Source: SZUA-448 sp964602475
GTDB lineage: Bacteria; Bacillota; Clostridia; Lachnospirales; Lachnospiraceae
NCBI GenBank assembly: GCA_964602475.1
Contig: CAZRRN010000001.1
Span: 36,946 to 100,945 of the forward strand
Length of the DNA: 64,000 nucleotides
Direction: 5' to 3'
Positions 16,581 through 25,127 of this stretch are shown in pieces (within the stretch, counting starts at the first letter, position 1; the number at the start of each line of letters is the position of its first letter). The translations under genes were made by a program, and so were the position numbers. The notes below the pieces were generated by a model. That model was not told where the DNA came from, made no database searches, and saw only the letters and a list, made by a program, of their open reading frames with translations.

Positions 16581-17783
16581 TTGAAGAACAGTAAGTTTAC
16601 TGAGCTATTGAAAAAGAATTCGGTGGTGGTTCTCACACTGAGCGGAATCATGATAATTGCAATTGTAGTTATGCTGGTAACAGGTCGGAGTGGAGAGACA
16701 GAAAATACACCAAATCCGATTGATCTGAATAATACAACAGGGACTTCGGAAACGGATGGCGGGGAAGACGGAGCGGGAAGTAAGACAGCGGACGGAAGCG
16801 GCAATGCGGCAGGCGGTGAAGTGACAGCGGACGGAAGCGGGAACGCAGCAGGCGAAGAACTGACAGCGGACGGAAGCGGCAATGCGGCAGGCGAAGAACT
16901 GACAGCGGACGGAAGCGGGAACGCAGCAGGCGAAGAACTGACAGCGGACGGAAGCGGGAACGCAGCACGCGAAGAACTGACAGCAGACGGAAGCGGTAGC
17001 GCAGCAGGCGGAGAACTGACAGCAGACGGAAGCAGCAATGCGGCAGCTGGAGAACTGACAGCAGACGGAAGCAAGCAAAACGCCCTTGAACCAGAAGGAG
17101 ACAGCTCGATACCTGCCCGGCTGGTTGGCGAAGATGAACCATTATATATGGATGAAACCGGAAATTCAGCGGGAACAGTGAAGAATGAGACAAAAGGCGA
17201 CGAAGCACTGAGTGCAGACGGATCCGGAACGAAACAGGGTGAAGTCGGAGAAGCTTCTGTTGAGACTTCGGTTCCCGGAACCGTAGAGGAGGCAGACGGA
17301 GAGCTGACGCAGGAAACCATGGCGGCAATAGCCGCACTGTCTTATGATGAAAGTCTTGGCTTGCTGTGGCCGGTCAAGGGTGACATAGTGCTGAATTACA
17401 GTGTGGATCATCTGATTTATTATGCAACACTGAACCAGTTCCGTACACATTCGGCGGTTGCAATTGCTGCTGAAGAGGGTACAGAGGTTCATGCGGCAGC
17501 AGACGGAATCGTGGTATCGGTGGAACAGGAAATCCGAACCGGAACAACCCTGACGACAGCTATCGGGAATGATTATTATCTGGTATATGGACAACTGAAT
17601 GCAGTTGATCTGAAGCCCGGGGATGCCGTTACTGCCGGACAGGTTCTAGGAACTGTAGGAACTGTCAGCCGCTATTATACACTGGAAGGAAATAACCTGT
17701 ATTTTCAGGTACAAAACGGGGAAAATACCGTCAACCCGATGTCTCTGCTTCGCGATGAAGAAGAGGCAGCGGTAATAGAGTAA
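16581..17783 (+). CDS. Membrane-anchored LytM/M23-fold protein lacking the zinc ligands
   Basis: The 400-residue protein starts with TTG (purine-rich AAAGGCGGGG upstream), has one transmembrane helix at residues 15-33 and an extracellular part. Residues 69-165 are 13-residue TADGSGNAAGEEL-type repeats. The C-terminal 130 residues have the M23 fold outline (GTEVHAAADGIVVSVE, VYGQLNAVDLKPGD, GQVLGTVG). However, the metal ligands are replaced: HSAVAI instead of HxGxD, YGQL instead of YxHL and NLYFQV instead of HLHFEV. It is therefore predicted to be a non-catalytic scaffold, comparable in outline to SpoIIQ-type proteins of the engulfed forespore. That link is inference. Confidence 0.75.
   Translation: MKNSKFTELLKKNSVVVLTLSGIMIIAIVVMLVTGRSGETENTPNPIDLNNTTGTSETDGGEDGAGSKTADGSGNAAGGEVTADGSGNAAGEELTADGSGNAAGEELTADGSGNAAGEELTADGSGNAAREELTADGSGSAAGGELTADGSSNAAAGELTADGSKQNALEPEGDSSIPARLVGEDEPLYMDETGNSAGTVKNETKGDEALSADGSGTKQGEVGEASVETSVPGTVEEADGELTQETMAAIAALSYDESLGLLWPVKGDIVLNYSVDHLIYYATLNQFRTHSAVAIAAEEGTEVHAAADGIVVSVEQEIRTGTTLTTAIGNDYYLVYGQLNAVDLKPGDAVTAGQVLGTVGTVSRYYTLEGNNLYFQVQNGENTVNPMSLLRDEEEAAVIE
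16785..17075 (+). repeat. 39-bp tandem repeat in the LytM-like gene
   Basis: About seven contiguous in-frame 39-bp units begin ACAGCGGACGGAAGCGG and encode TADGSGNAAGEEL with small variations; a half unit ends the array. It forms an acidic spacer between membrane anchor and LytM domain. Confidence 0.9.
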
Positions 17784-17804
17784 ACCATAAATATTGATGC
17801 AGAT

Positions 17805-17840
17805 AAAGCGGATTTCCCTGACACGGAAATCCGCTTTTAT
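17805..17840 (+). terminator. Terminator after the LytM-like gene
   Basis: AAAGCGGATTTCC pairs perfectly with GGAAATCCGCTTT (17805-17817 with 17825-17837), followed by T-rich sequence. Confidence 0.85.
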
Positions 17841-17962
17841 ATTGGGAAGATATACGTAAAAGACAATAAGCGCAACCTTTATTTCACAGAAAAACGGAAT
17901 TAATCTGAAAAGAAAGACAATCGGTGCTTTATGTGAAGTCATACATAAAGTGCTTCTGTGAC

Positions 17963-17991
17963 TGGACAAAAGATATTGTTGGAAGTATAAT
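17963..17991 (+). promoter_or_regulatory. Promoter of the flavin reductase operon
   Basis: TGGACA at 17963-17968, 17 bases, TATAAT at 17986-17991, followed by AGGAGG before the ATG at 18047. Confidence 0.7.
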
Positions 17992-18046
17992 ATTTTTAAT
18001 TATGATTATAGTTGAAAACTAAATAAGCATTTGAACAGGAGGTTCT

Positions 18047-18610
18047 ATGGAAAAACTGGAGTTTAAAGCGGGTAATATGCTCTATCCCCTGCCGGTTGTT
18101 ATGGTCAGCAGTCAGAGAGAGGGAGAAAGACCGAACATCGTAACGCTTGCATGGGCAGGAACGATTAATTCAGATCCGCCGATGCTGTCTGTTTCTGTAA
18201 GACCGGAACGGTATTCCTATGGGATTATCATGGATACACGGGAGTTTGTTGTTAACCTGACAACAGAAAATCTGGTGAAGGCAACGGATTACTGTGGAGT
18301 AAAGTCCGGACGGGATCAGGATAAATTTGCGGAATGCGGACTGACTCCGTCTCCGTCAAGAATTGTGAAAGCACCGGGAATTGCCGAGAGTCCGGTTAAT
18401 CTGGAATGCAGGGTCAAGGAGGTTCTGCCGCTTGGATCACACGTGATGTTTCTTGCAGATATTGTAGCGGTAAATGTATCCGCGGAATATATGGAGCCCG
18501 GTGGACGTTTCCGCCTGAACGACACAAAGCTGATCACCTACTCGCACGGCGAGTATTTCAGTCTGGGACAGAAGCTTGGCTCATTTGGTTTCTCGGTCAG
18601 AAAGAATTAG
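18047..18610 (+). CDS. Flavoredoxin-like flavin reductase domain protein
   Basis: This 187-residue protein belongs to the FMN-binding split-barrel flavin reductase family (flavoredoxin group). Characteristic segments are LYPLPVVMVSSQ, PNIVTLAWAGTINSDPPMLSVSV, RPERYSYGIIMDTREFVVNL and a C-terminal LGQKLG. It should bind FMN and exchange electrons or hydride in the cytoplasm; partner unknown. An ideal AGGAGG precedes the ATG. It is the first gene of a run in which the dehydrogenase starts 13 bases downstream of its stop, suggesting a redox-related pair. Confidence 0.85.
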   Translation: MEKLEFKAGNMLYPLPVVMVSSQREGERPNIVTLAWAGTINSDPPMLSVSVRPERYSYGIIMDTREFVVNLTTENLVKATDYCGVKSGRDQDKFAECGLTPSPSRIVKAPGIAESPVNLECRVKEVLPLGSHVMFLADIVAVNVSAEYMEPGGRFRLNDTKLITYSHGEYFSLGQKLGSFGFSVRKN

Positions 18611-18623
18611 GAACGGTAGGAAA

Positions 18624-19583
18624 ATGAACATAGTTTTTATGGAAGCCGACACACTCGGCAATGATGTTTCTCTCGAAGAGTTCGAGCATTTCGGAACAGT
18701 GACCCGGTACGGGCTGTCCGATCCGGCAGCAAATGCAGATCGCGTGGCGGATGCGGATATTATTATTGTTAACAAGATACCGATGAATGTGACAACGCTT
18801 TCCAAGGCAGCACATGTCAGACTGATCTGTCTGACAGCGACCGGTACCAATAACGTGGATTTTGAATATACAAACCGGCGAAAGATTGTTGTGGCAAATG
18901 TTAAGGGGTATTCAACGCAGTCTGTAATTCAGCATACCTTTGCCCTATTCTTCTATTTATATGAAAAGCTGCCCTACTATGACACCTTTGTTAAATCCGG
19001 CGAATACTGTAAAAATGATGTTTTCAGTCATTTTGATGTCCGATTTCACGAGCTTTCAGAGAAGGTCTGGGGAATCATCGGACTGGGCGAAATCGGTCGT
19101 GGGGTGGCGGCAGTGGCAAGCTTATTCGGCTGCCGTATTATTTATTATTCCACAAGCGGAGAGAACAATAATCCGGATTATCGGAGAGTGGAGCTTAATG
19201 AGCTGCTGAAGGAAGCGGATGTTATTTCTGTTCATGCCCCGCTTAATGACCATACAAGGGATCTAATCGGAGCGGCAGAGCTTGCGAAAATGAAGCCCTC
19301 GGCCATTTTACTGAATCTTGGAAGAGGACCGATCGTAAATCAGAATGCACTGGCAGAAGCATTGAAGACGAACATCATTGCAGGAGCCGGTTTGGATGTG
19401 CTCACGACAGAGCCGATGGAGGTTGGAAATCCGCTGCTTGAGATTCAGGACAGCACCCGACTGATTATTACCCCGCATATTGCATGGGCAACGGTGGAAG
19501 CAAGACAGCGCTGTGCCGGAGAAGTAGCGGAGAATATCCGGATCTTTCTGTCCGGCGGGGAGCGGAATGTCGTGAAGTGTTAG
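18624..19583 (+). CDS. D-2-hydroxyacid dehydrogenase (NAD-dependent)
   Basis: This 319-residue enzyme interconverts a 2-oxoacid and the D-2-hydroxyacid with NAD(P)H; hydroxypyruvate/glycerate or a similar small acid is likely. The Rossmann motif GLGEIGRGVA lies near residue 155. The Arg-Glu-His catalytic set appears in NLGRGPIVNQ, LTTEP and TPHIAWAT. I start at MNIVFMEADTLG (18624, AGGAAA upstream) rather than at an in-frame ATG 48 bases earlier inside the previous gene. It directly follows the flavin reductase. Confidence 0.9.
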   Translation: MNIVFMEADTLGNDVSLEEFEHFGTVTRYGLSDPAANADRVADADIIIVNKIPMNVTTLSKAAHVRLICLTATGTNNVDFEYTNRRKIVVANVKGYSTQSVIQHTFALFFYLYEKLPYYDTFVKSGEYCKNDVFSHFDVRFHELSEKVWGIIGLGEIGRGVAAVASLFGCRIIYYSTSGENNNPDYRRVELNELLKEADVISVHAPLNDHTRDLIGAAELAKMKPSAILLNLGRGPIVNQNALAEALKTNIIAGAGLDVLTTEPMEVGNPLLEIQDSTRLIITPHIAWATVEARQRCAGEVAENIRIFLSGGERNVVKC

Positions 19584-19622
19584 AACAGACAAATGTTTTC
19601 GGGATAACGAAATGGAGACAGG

Positions 19623-19814
19623 ATGGATTTACAGGTCGGAGATGTAATTAAACTAAAAAAGGAACATCCCTGCGGAAGCTTTGACTGGGAGCTACTCCGT
19701 GTCGGGATGGATTTTCGGATGCGGTGTATGGGCTGCGGACGTCAGGTTATGCTTCCCAGAAAACAGGTGGAGCACAGTATCCGGAAGATTACCAGAACGG
19801 AGAGCAAGACATGA
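19623..19814 (+). CDS. DUF951 protein
   Basis: This 63-residue basic protein matches DUF951 end to end: MDLQVGDVIKLKKEHPCGSF, then WELLRVGMDFRMRCMGCGRQ and MLPRKQVE. One MRCMGCG motif and the upstream HPCG could form a small metal site. The family is widespread in Firmicutes and often lies near rpsF or ychF; a nucleic-acid role is plausible but untested. Its stop overlaps the next start by four bases (ATGA). Confidence 0.85.
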   Translation: MDLQVGDVIKLKKEHPCGSFDWELLRVGMDFRMRCMGCGRQVMLPRKQVEHSIRKITRTESKT

Positions 19815-20071
19815 CGGTTCCGACGCGGGTTTGCCGGAAATGTCTGCTGCGGGATATGGACCGTGGTGAATATTTTCATAATCTGTATGAGTACATAGAT
19901 AATCTGGACAAGGATATCAAAGCGGCTCCGGAGGAGTATGAACACAGACTGCAGCAGTGCAGAGACTGTGAGCGCCTGACTGACGGAATGTGTGCGGTCT
20001 GCGGATGCTATGTGGAGCTGAGAGCAGCCATTACCTCGAATTCCTGTCCGGCAGTTCATCCGTTGTGGTAG
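19811..20071 (+). CDS. Cysteine-rich DUF6171-like protein
   Basis: The 86-residue product has paired cysteines at both ends: CRKCLLRDMD at residues 8-17, and CRDCERLTDGMCAVCGCYVE near residues 50-70, followed by NSCPAVHPLW. This looks like two small zinc sites around an acidic helix. I associate it with DUF6171 from the CLLRDM and CxVCGC pattern, with moderate certainty. It is translationally coupled to DUF951 and precedes the rpsF promoter. Function unknown. Confidence 0.65.
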   Translation: MTVPTRVCRKCLLRDMDRGEYFHNLYEYIDNLDKDIKAAPEEYEHRLQQCRDCERLTDGMCAVCGCYVELRAAITSNSCPAVHPLW

Positions 20072-20096
20072 GAGCTATCAATTTGTAAAATAATGC

Positions 20097-20125
20097 TTGC
20101 TTTTTCAAATTAGCCATGCTACAAT
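20097..20125 (+). promoter_or_regulatory. Promoter of rpsF-ssb-rpsR
   Basis: TTGCTT at 20097-20102, 17 bases, TACAAT at 20120-20125. The transcript would carry an 80-base leader before rpsF. Confidence 0.65.
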
Positions 20126-20206
20126 GAATCGCTGTGGTATGCAAAAGAATATTCCTTGCTCTTCCCGGGTGGAAGGGCCAGAGACCAAAAGGAGGTGCAA
20201 GCAACT

Positions 20207-20500
20207 ATGAATAAGTATGAATTATCGTTAGTTGTAAGTGCAAAAATCGAGGATGACGCCAGAGCTGCAGTTCTGGAATCTGCGAAGGATCTTGTTACCC
20301 GTTTCGGCGGTAACATCACCAACGTGATCGACGGCGGCAAAAAGCGACTGGCTTACGAAATTCAGAAGATGAACGAAGGCTTCTATTATTTCATCCAATT
20401 CGATGCTGATGGAACGACTCCAAACGAAATCGAGCAGAGAATTCGTATCATGGACAACGTAATCAGATATTTGTGCATAAGACTTGGCGACGAAGAGTAA
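20207..20500 (+). CDS. rpsF: 30S ribosomal protein bS6
   Basis: This 97-residue small-subunit protein starts MNKYELSLVVSAKIEDDARA and carries the bS6 core VIDGGKKRLAYEIQKMNEGFYYFIQFDAD. It pairs with bS18 on the platform of the 30S subunit. I chose the ATG at 20207, which has AAGGAGG upstream, over an earlier in-frame start. It forms the classic rpsF-ssb-rpsR operon with the next two genes. bS6:bS18 feedback on the leader is known in other bacteria, but I could not clearly identify that structure here. Confidence 0.97.
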   Translation: MNKYELSLVVSAKIEDDARAAVLESAKDLVTRFGGNITNVIDGGKKRLAYEIQKMNEGFYYFIQFDADGTTPNEIEQRIRIMDNVIRYLCIRLGDEE

Positions 20501-20518
20501 TAAGGAGGATTTCCCTTT

Positions 20519-20977
20519 ATGAACAAAGTCATTTTAATGGGTCGACTTACGAGAGACCCGGAAGTCAGATATTCACAGGGCACAAATTCCAGAGGAGAAT
20601 CAACCGCAATTGCGAAGTATTCGCTCGCGGTTGACCGCAGATTTAAGCGTGAAGGGGAGCCGGATGCGGACTTCTTCAACTGCACCGCTTTCGGGCGTCA
20701 GGCAGAATTTGCGGAAAGATACCTGAAACAGGGAACAAAGATACTGGTAACCGGAAGAATCCAGAACGACAATTATACCAATCGTGACGGACAGAAGGTT
20801 TACAGTGTTCAGATTATGGTGGACGAACAGGAATTTGCCGAGAGTAAGAGTACCGGAGGCAGTGATACGAAGAACGGCGGTTATCAGAGACCGTCTTCAC
20901 AGGGTCAGGATGCACCGGCGGGTGACGGTTTTATGAATGTTCCGGACGGAATTGACGAGGAATTACCGTTCAGCTAA
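20519..20977 (+). CDS. ssb: Single-stranded DNA-binding protein
   Basis: This 152-residue protein has an OB fold from MNKVILMGRLTRDPEVRY through about residue 105 (FNCTAFGRQAEFAERYLKQG, VTGRIQ). A Gly/Gln-rich linker follows, then the acidic partner-binding tip DGIDEELPFS. It coats single-stranded DNA and recruits replication and repair proteins. An AAGGAGG lies between the rpsF stop and this start. Confidence 0.97.
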   Translation: MNKVILMGRLTRDPEVRYSQGTNSRGESTAIAKYSLAVDRRFKREGEPDADFFNCTAFGRQAEFAERYLKQGTKILVTGRIQNDNYTNRDGQKVYSVQIMVDEQEFAESKSTGGSDTKNGGYQRPSSQGQDAPAGDGFMNVPDGIDEELPFS

Positions 20978-21078
20978 AGAGCGGATTTCACGTATCTTGT
21001 CCGAGAGGTATAGAATTTTGAGGATTCTTACTGCTTCAATGGAACCGTAAATCAGAATTGGATAAGGAGGATTAGAAA

Positions 21079-21363
21079 ATGCCGTTTAATAAAAATGACA
21101 GAGGCAACCGCGAAGATCGCGCAGATCGCGACTTTAAGAAAAGACCGCTTCGCAGAAGAAAGAAAGTTTGCATCTTCTGTGCTGAGAAGAACTATATCTG
21201 GGTTGATTACAAGGATACCAACAAGCTGAAGAGATTTATCTCCGAACGCGGTAAGATTCTTCCTAGAAGAATCAGTGGTAACTGTGCAAAGCATCAGAGA
21301 GCACTGACTGTTGCAGTTAAGAGAGCACGTCAGCTTGCACTTCTTCCGTACAGCTGCGAATAA
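21079..21363 (+). CDS. rpsR: 30S ribosomal protein bS18
   Basis: This 94-residue protein has the bS18 signatures CIFCAEKNYIWVDYKDTN, LKRFISERGKILPRRISGN and HQRALTVAVKRARQLALLP. It has a charged N-terminal extension rich in Asn, Asp and Arg. The ATG has GGAGG upstream. Last gene of the operon; the hairpin at 21439 closes it. Confidence 0.97.
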   Translation: MPFNKNDRGNREDRADRDFKKRPLRRRKKVCIFCAEKNYIWVDYKDTNKLKRFISERGKILPRRISGNCAKHQRALTVAVKRARQLALLPYSCE

Positions 21364-21438
21364 TCCGGAAGCGGATTTTGAAGGCACGCCAATCTTAAGC
21401 ATACCAGGATTGCCTGCATTCAATCATTTAGAATGATT

Positions 21439-21486
21439 AGCCATGCGACATTACAGATTCTCTGTGAAGTACATGGCTTTTTTATT
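21439..21486 (+). terminator. Terminator after rpsR
   Basis: AGCCATG at 21439-21445 pairs with CATGGCT at 21472-21478 with a small inner ACA/TGT stem; six T bases follow. Confidence 0.75.
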
Positions 21487-21635
21487 TCATAGGAATTAAC
21501 TGCAGTTTGCTTCGGATATAAGTAAGAAAAATATGTCGAATTATAGTAAATTATGCTTGCATCCCTGCCCAATAACTGGTAATGTAAAAATACGGTTAAA
21601 ATGTAAGTTTATAGTAGGACAGGGGGCTGCGGTAT

Positions 21636-22172
21636 ATGAAGAAAGCAAATAAAATGGAGGAAGATGGAGTCCGTACTTTAGAGCTGATTGTCCGAATGTA
21701 TCAGACGAGGATGGTTTCATTTGCTTTTTATCATACACGAAATCGCGCAGAAGCTGAGGATTACGTACAGACGAGCTTTTTGCAGATGGCAATGCATATG
21801 GATACTGTAATGAAAATGAATCAATTCCAGATTGAGAGCTATCTGTATCATACGATCAAGCGGAGCATAATCAACGCTTCCCTCACCGGCGAAACCAAAC
21901 ATTATGGCGGATGCCTGGAGGATATAATGGAAGAGCTTCCTGACAGAAATACAATTCCGCCGGAGAAACAAATTGTTATACAGGAAGAGATGGATGAAAT
22001 AAAACGTGCAATATACAAGCTGGACCATTACTGCCGTGAGGTAATGCTGCTGCGAATGCAGGAGTATTCGTTGGAAGAGATTTCACAGGTACTCGGGAAA
22101 CCGCTGAACAGCGTCCGGGCACAGTTAAGACGAGGAAAGAAATTGTTAAATGAAATGCTAAGGGAGAATTAG
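21636..22172 (+). CDS. ECF-type RNA polymerase sigma factor
   Basis: The 178-residue protein has sigma region 2 (residues 14-85, FAFYHTRNRAEAEDYVQTSF, IESYLYHTIKRSIINA) and region 4 (about 120-172, IYKLDHYCREVMLLRMQEYS and LGKPLNSVRAQLRRGKKLL). It would direct polymerase to an extracytoplasmic stress or surface regulon. The next gene, three bases after its stop, encodes a membrane protein with the usual anti-sigma layout but frameshifted. If the partner is truly broken, this sigma may be free of control. Confidence 0.88.
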   Translation: MKKANKMEEDGVRTLELIVRMYQTRMVSFAFYHTRNRAEAEDYVQTSFLQMAMHMDTVMKMNQFQIESYLYHTIKRSIINASLTGETKHYGGCLEDIMEELPDRNTIPPEKQIVIQEEMDEIKRAIYKLDHYCREVMLLRMQEYSLEEISQVLGKPLNSVRAQLRRGKKLLNEMLREN

Positions 22173-22175
22173 TTG

Positions 22176-22788
22176 ATGAAAAAAAGAAGACAAATCCGTG
22201 ATGCATTTTTACAAATGGAACGTGATGAGCTTAACGACATTGTGGAGAATACAGAATTTGAATTCAGCGAAGAATATAATCAAAAAATCTCACAACTTAG
22301 CGATGTCGTACGCAAAGACCTTCGAAAAAAGAGAAAAAAGAAGCTTATACGAATTGCCGCAACCGCCGCAGCAGTGATCGTATTGCTGGCAGCAGGAATC
22401 ATTGCGGGTCCGAGAATACAACGCAAGGTGGAAGAACAGAAATTTGTGGCACAGGTAAGGAGCGCGCTTGAGCCGCTGGGCTATACGGTGGTGGGAAGCG
22501 AAAATGTTAATGGGGATATCAGCTGCGAGTTTTATAGATAATTATGAAACACACTTAATAATTTCTAAAACGATGCAAACGGGATACTATGGAGAGAAGT
22601 ATGATATAATTAATTATAAGGATCAAACTATTTCTTTCTTTTATTTAGATACATTACAAAGAGTTATGGGAATATGGACAAAGAACGATTGGAACTATAT
22701 TGTAACTTGTTACAACACACATAGTGAGGAAAAAATAAAAAACGAGGTGTCTAGAATTATTTTGTCATTGCTCCAATCTGTAGAATGA
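22176..22788 (+). pseudogene. Anti-sigma-factor-like membrane protein, frameshifted
   Basis: The first frame (22176-22541, 121 residues) has a cytoplasmic N-terminus (MKKRRQIRDAFLQMERDEL), one transmembrane helix near residues 58-78 and an extracytoplasmic stretch, and ends SCEFYR. The other plus frame takes over at that point and encodes about 80 more residues (YETHLIISKTMQTGYYGEKY, WNYIVTCY, IILSLLQSVE), ending at 22788. The two parts look like one anti-sigma protein with a DUF4367-like sensor domain. A one-base change near 22540 separates them; sequencing error is possible. Confidence 0.65.
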
Positions 22789-22872
22789 TTTGATAAAACA
22801 TGTTTATTTCTTGTCGTAATAGATATCGGAGTGCACCCGGGATTATATCATTTACGATAAGGAGAAACGAAT

Positions 22873-24834
22873 ATGAAGCTGAAAACACAAGTAAAAATTT
22901 TATCTGTAATACTAATTGTTTCAACAATGTTTGGATTAAATAAGAATAACGCATATGCAATTCAATCCTCATCAGATGGATCACTAGAGAATGTAATGTA
23001 TTGTGGAAGTATTTTAAATCCCGATAAATTTGATTTAAGTGAAATTGAATTACAAATCAGTTCGTCAGAACTCATATATAGTGATATAGATAGTGGATTA
23101 AAGCAATATGAAAATACCTATGAGTTTACGGTATCTCCTGATTCGGAAGGGGATTTTTGCTTTGTGATACCGTCAGTGCCTTTCAGGATTAAGGTCGTAG
23201 AAAGTTCTCTTCCGGAAGGGACGGCAATGACATCAATTGCGCATTTGTATGAAAGTGCAGAGGACGAGTTTGTCTGGTATCTCGCTGAAATCGACCGCTG
23301 CGAAGTTGCAGAACCGGCAATGTTCAAGACGGAGAACCTGCCGATTCGAATTTACGACAGTCGAAATGTGAAACTGGCTTCTTCCGGGAACTGCAGAGCA
23401 ACCGGAACGACTCTAACCAGAGCGCAGACGGAAACTGCTTTGGAGATGACAGTACAGTATGCAATAGAGGTCAATGGGCAGGATTATACCGACCAGAAAA
23501 CCTTTAATCTGAGTTCTCTGTCTGAAGAACAAAGGTATAAACTGGCATATTGTTATGGATTAATAAATGAGAATGAATACCGAGAGGCAGCCGGAACTGA
23601 AACTGCGTGTTGTAATATCATTTCTGATAATTTGGCTGAACGTGAGAACGAACAGCTTCGTGTAACACATCCATTGTCTACTGTAGATACTTATACCTAT
23701 ATCAACCGGCAGTACGTAATCAGCGCAGGAGGAAGATATCGGATTTATTATGAATCTGGTAATGGAACATATGCACTTACTCAGACAAAGGCTCAGACGT
23801 TGGCAAACCGAATGGATGCAATTGATTCTTATTTTACTGGGCAAGGATTTGTGCAACCGCTTCTAAGTACTGGAGCTAGTTATGTTAATGTCTACATTGT
23901 TCCTACTAATGCAGGAACTAATGATTCATGTACCGTTGATGAGCAACTGACATCAACAACCTGTTCAACATACCTTATATTACATATGTCTAATTGGAGT
24001 TCATTTGATTATGATTTGTATAGTACAATGGCACATGAGTATATGCACGCAGTAACTCATGGATATCGTTGTACAGTTAATACGAATACTCGATGGTATA
24101 TAGAAGGCATGGGAATGTGGGCAGGTATTGCATATATCAAGTCGATGAGTACTTCGGCATCTACAGCTTATGTGGCGAGTCACATAGAATCATATATCAG
24201 TGCAGAGGCTAGTTCTATCAGAAGTTCTTCGTTAAGCTGTTGCTATGGTTCCTGTCTTCTTCCCCTCTACATTCAGCAGGCACGGGGTTCTATTACAACC
24301 GTAAAGAACTGCTTAAACCAGTGGCGAACCTACATTGATCCGCTGTATGCGGTACATTATGGACTGTATGTTACAAATACCAGCTACAGTCTTACCACGA
24401 CATTTGCTGGGATGTGTGCATATAACTACCGGCCAAGCTATTTTTATTATTACGCGGACAGCTCCTGGGCTGATTTCAATGATGCCGCCTATGGAACAAT
24501 CATTACGTCTGATGCCAGCGGTAGTGGGTCGACGCTTCCGATGATGTCATTTGAATACACGCGTATTGAGCCGACGATTTCTTCCGGCAGCTGCCAGATT
24601 GATGTCAACTATACGACATCAGGAATAGGAACCTTTAAGGTGGTTCGTGAAACAAATTCCGGAACCTACAATGTACTTGCCATGAGTGATGGGGCGAATC
24701 CGCCGGACTATACGCTGACCATTTCGGGAATCGGTACCTCTGCAACAACAAAAGCACTCACGCTGGTAGCGGTTAATGCAACCCGCGGAACTACAGCAAC
24801 GATGACCTATTCTTATTCGGTTGACATAAACTGA
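22873..24834 (+). CDS. Secreted HExxH zinc peptidase
   Basis: This 653-residue protein has a signal peptide ending near residue 29 (NNAYAIQ). The catalytic part includes TMAHEYMHAVTHGY near residue 390, an intact HExxH, and WYIEGMGMW about 27 residues on, whose Glu is a good third ligand as in gluzincins. C-terminal residues 540-653 are beta-rich, probably a substrate- or wall-binding domain. AAGGAG precedes the ATG. The N-terminal third is AT-rich like the end of the gene before it. It follows the ECF sigma/anti-sigma pair and may belong to that regulon. I do not recognise a named family. Confidence 0.7.
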   Translation: MKLKTQVKILSVILIVSTMFGLNKNNAYAIQSSSDGSLENVMYCGSILNPDKFDLSEIELQISSSELIYSDIDSGLKQYENTYEFTVSPDSEGDFCFVIPSVPFRIKVVESSLPEGTAMTSIAHLYESAEDEFVWYLAEIDRCEVAEPAMFKTENLPIRIYDSRNVKLASSGNCRATGTTLTRAQTETALEMTVQYAIEVNGQDYTDQKTFNLSSLSEEQRYKLAYCYGLINENEYREAAGTETACCNIISDNLAERENEQLRVTHPLSTVDTYTYINRQYVISAGGRYRIYYESGNGTYALTQTKAQTLANRMDAIDSYFTGQGFVQPLLSTGASYVNVYIVPTNAGTNDSCTVDEQLTSTTCSTYLILHMSNWSSFDYDLYSTMAHEYMHAVTHGYRCTVNTNTRWYIEGMGMWAGIAYIKSMSTSASTAYVASHIESYISAEASSIRSSSLSCCYGSCLLPLYIQQARGSITTVKNCLNQWRTYIDPLYAVHYGLYVTNTSYSLTTTFAGMCAYNYRPSYFYYYADSSWADFNDAAYGTIITSDASGSGSTLPMMSFEYTRIEPTISSGSCQIDVNYTTSGIGTFKVVRETNSGTYNVLAMSDGANPPDYTLTISGIGTSATTKALTLVAVNATRGTTATMTYSYSVDIN

Positions 24835-24876
24835 TAAACTGTGAATTCTAACACCAGAAAGACTATTTATATAGAC

Positions 24877-24912
24877 AAAAGGAGTTTCGTAATAATCCGA
24901 GGCTCCTTTTGT
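24877..24912 (+). terminator. Terminator after the secreted peptidase gene
   Basis: AAAAGGAG at 24877-24884 pairs with CTCCTTTT at 24903-24910 and ends in a T run. Confidence 0.7.
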
Positions 24913-24996
24913 TTATATATTAAAACAGCCTATTCGCCAGAACTGTGGTTCCTTTATGGGAGGCTGGGTCTCTTAGAGGCTCTTCCTGCTCCAATC

Positions 24997-25127
24997 TTGC
25001 AATTCGCCGGTGTGTGTGATATAATACCAACATTGGTGTACTGTCGCCACGGGGTGGAAGCGGCAGAATGCCGTGTAGTTGTTGGGGTCTGGGCTGTCAT
25101 GCGAATGACAGCAGAACTGGAGTGTTA
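24997..25127 (+). promoter_or_regulatory. Promoter and three-hairpin leader of gdpP
   Basis: TTGCAA (24997-25002), 17 bases, TATAAT (25020-25025) is a strong promoter. The roughly 95-base leader contains CCAC/GTGG, CGGCA/TGCCG and a 7-bp CTGTCAT/ATGACAG hairpin with a GCGA tetraloop, then CTGGAG and the ATG. Its 3' end resembles the GCAG-AA-TGGAG end of the recurrent leader element, but overall similarity is weak. Confidence 0.6.

Noticed and set aside
16785..17075. CRISPR array
   Set aside because: The units are contiguous, coding and without unique spacers; the same holds for 6250-6450 and 43885-44056.
16529..17337. Minus-strand open frames opposite the LytM-like gene
   Set aside because: They come from the 39-bp repeat read in reverse and have no start context or family resemblance.
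20126..20206. S6:S18 autoregulatory leader before rpsF
   Set aside because: The position is right but I could not find the expected conserved bulge and flanking stem with confidence.
25068..25127. Upstream extension of gdpP from 25068
   Set aside because: The extra residues come from the hairpin leader and are not family-like; the ATG at 25128 fits GdpP N-termini.
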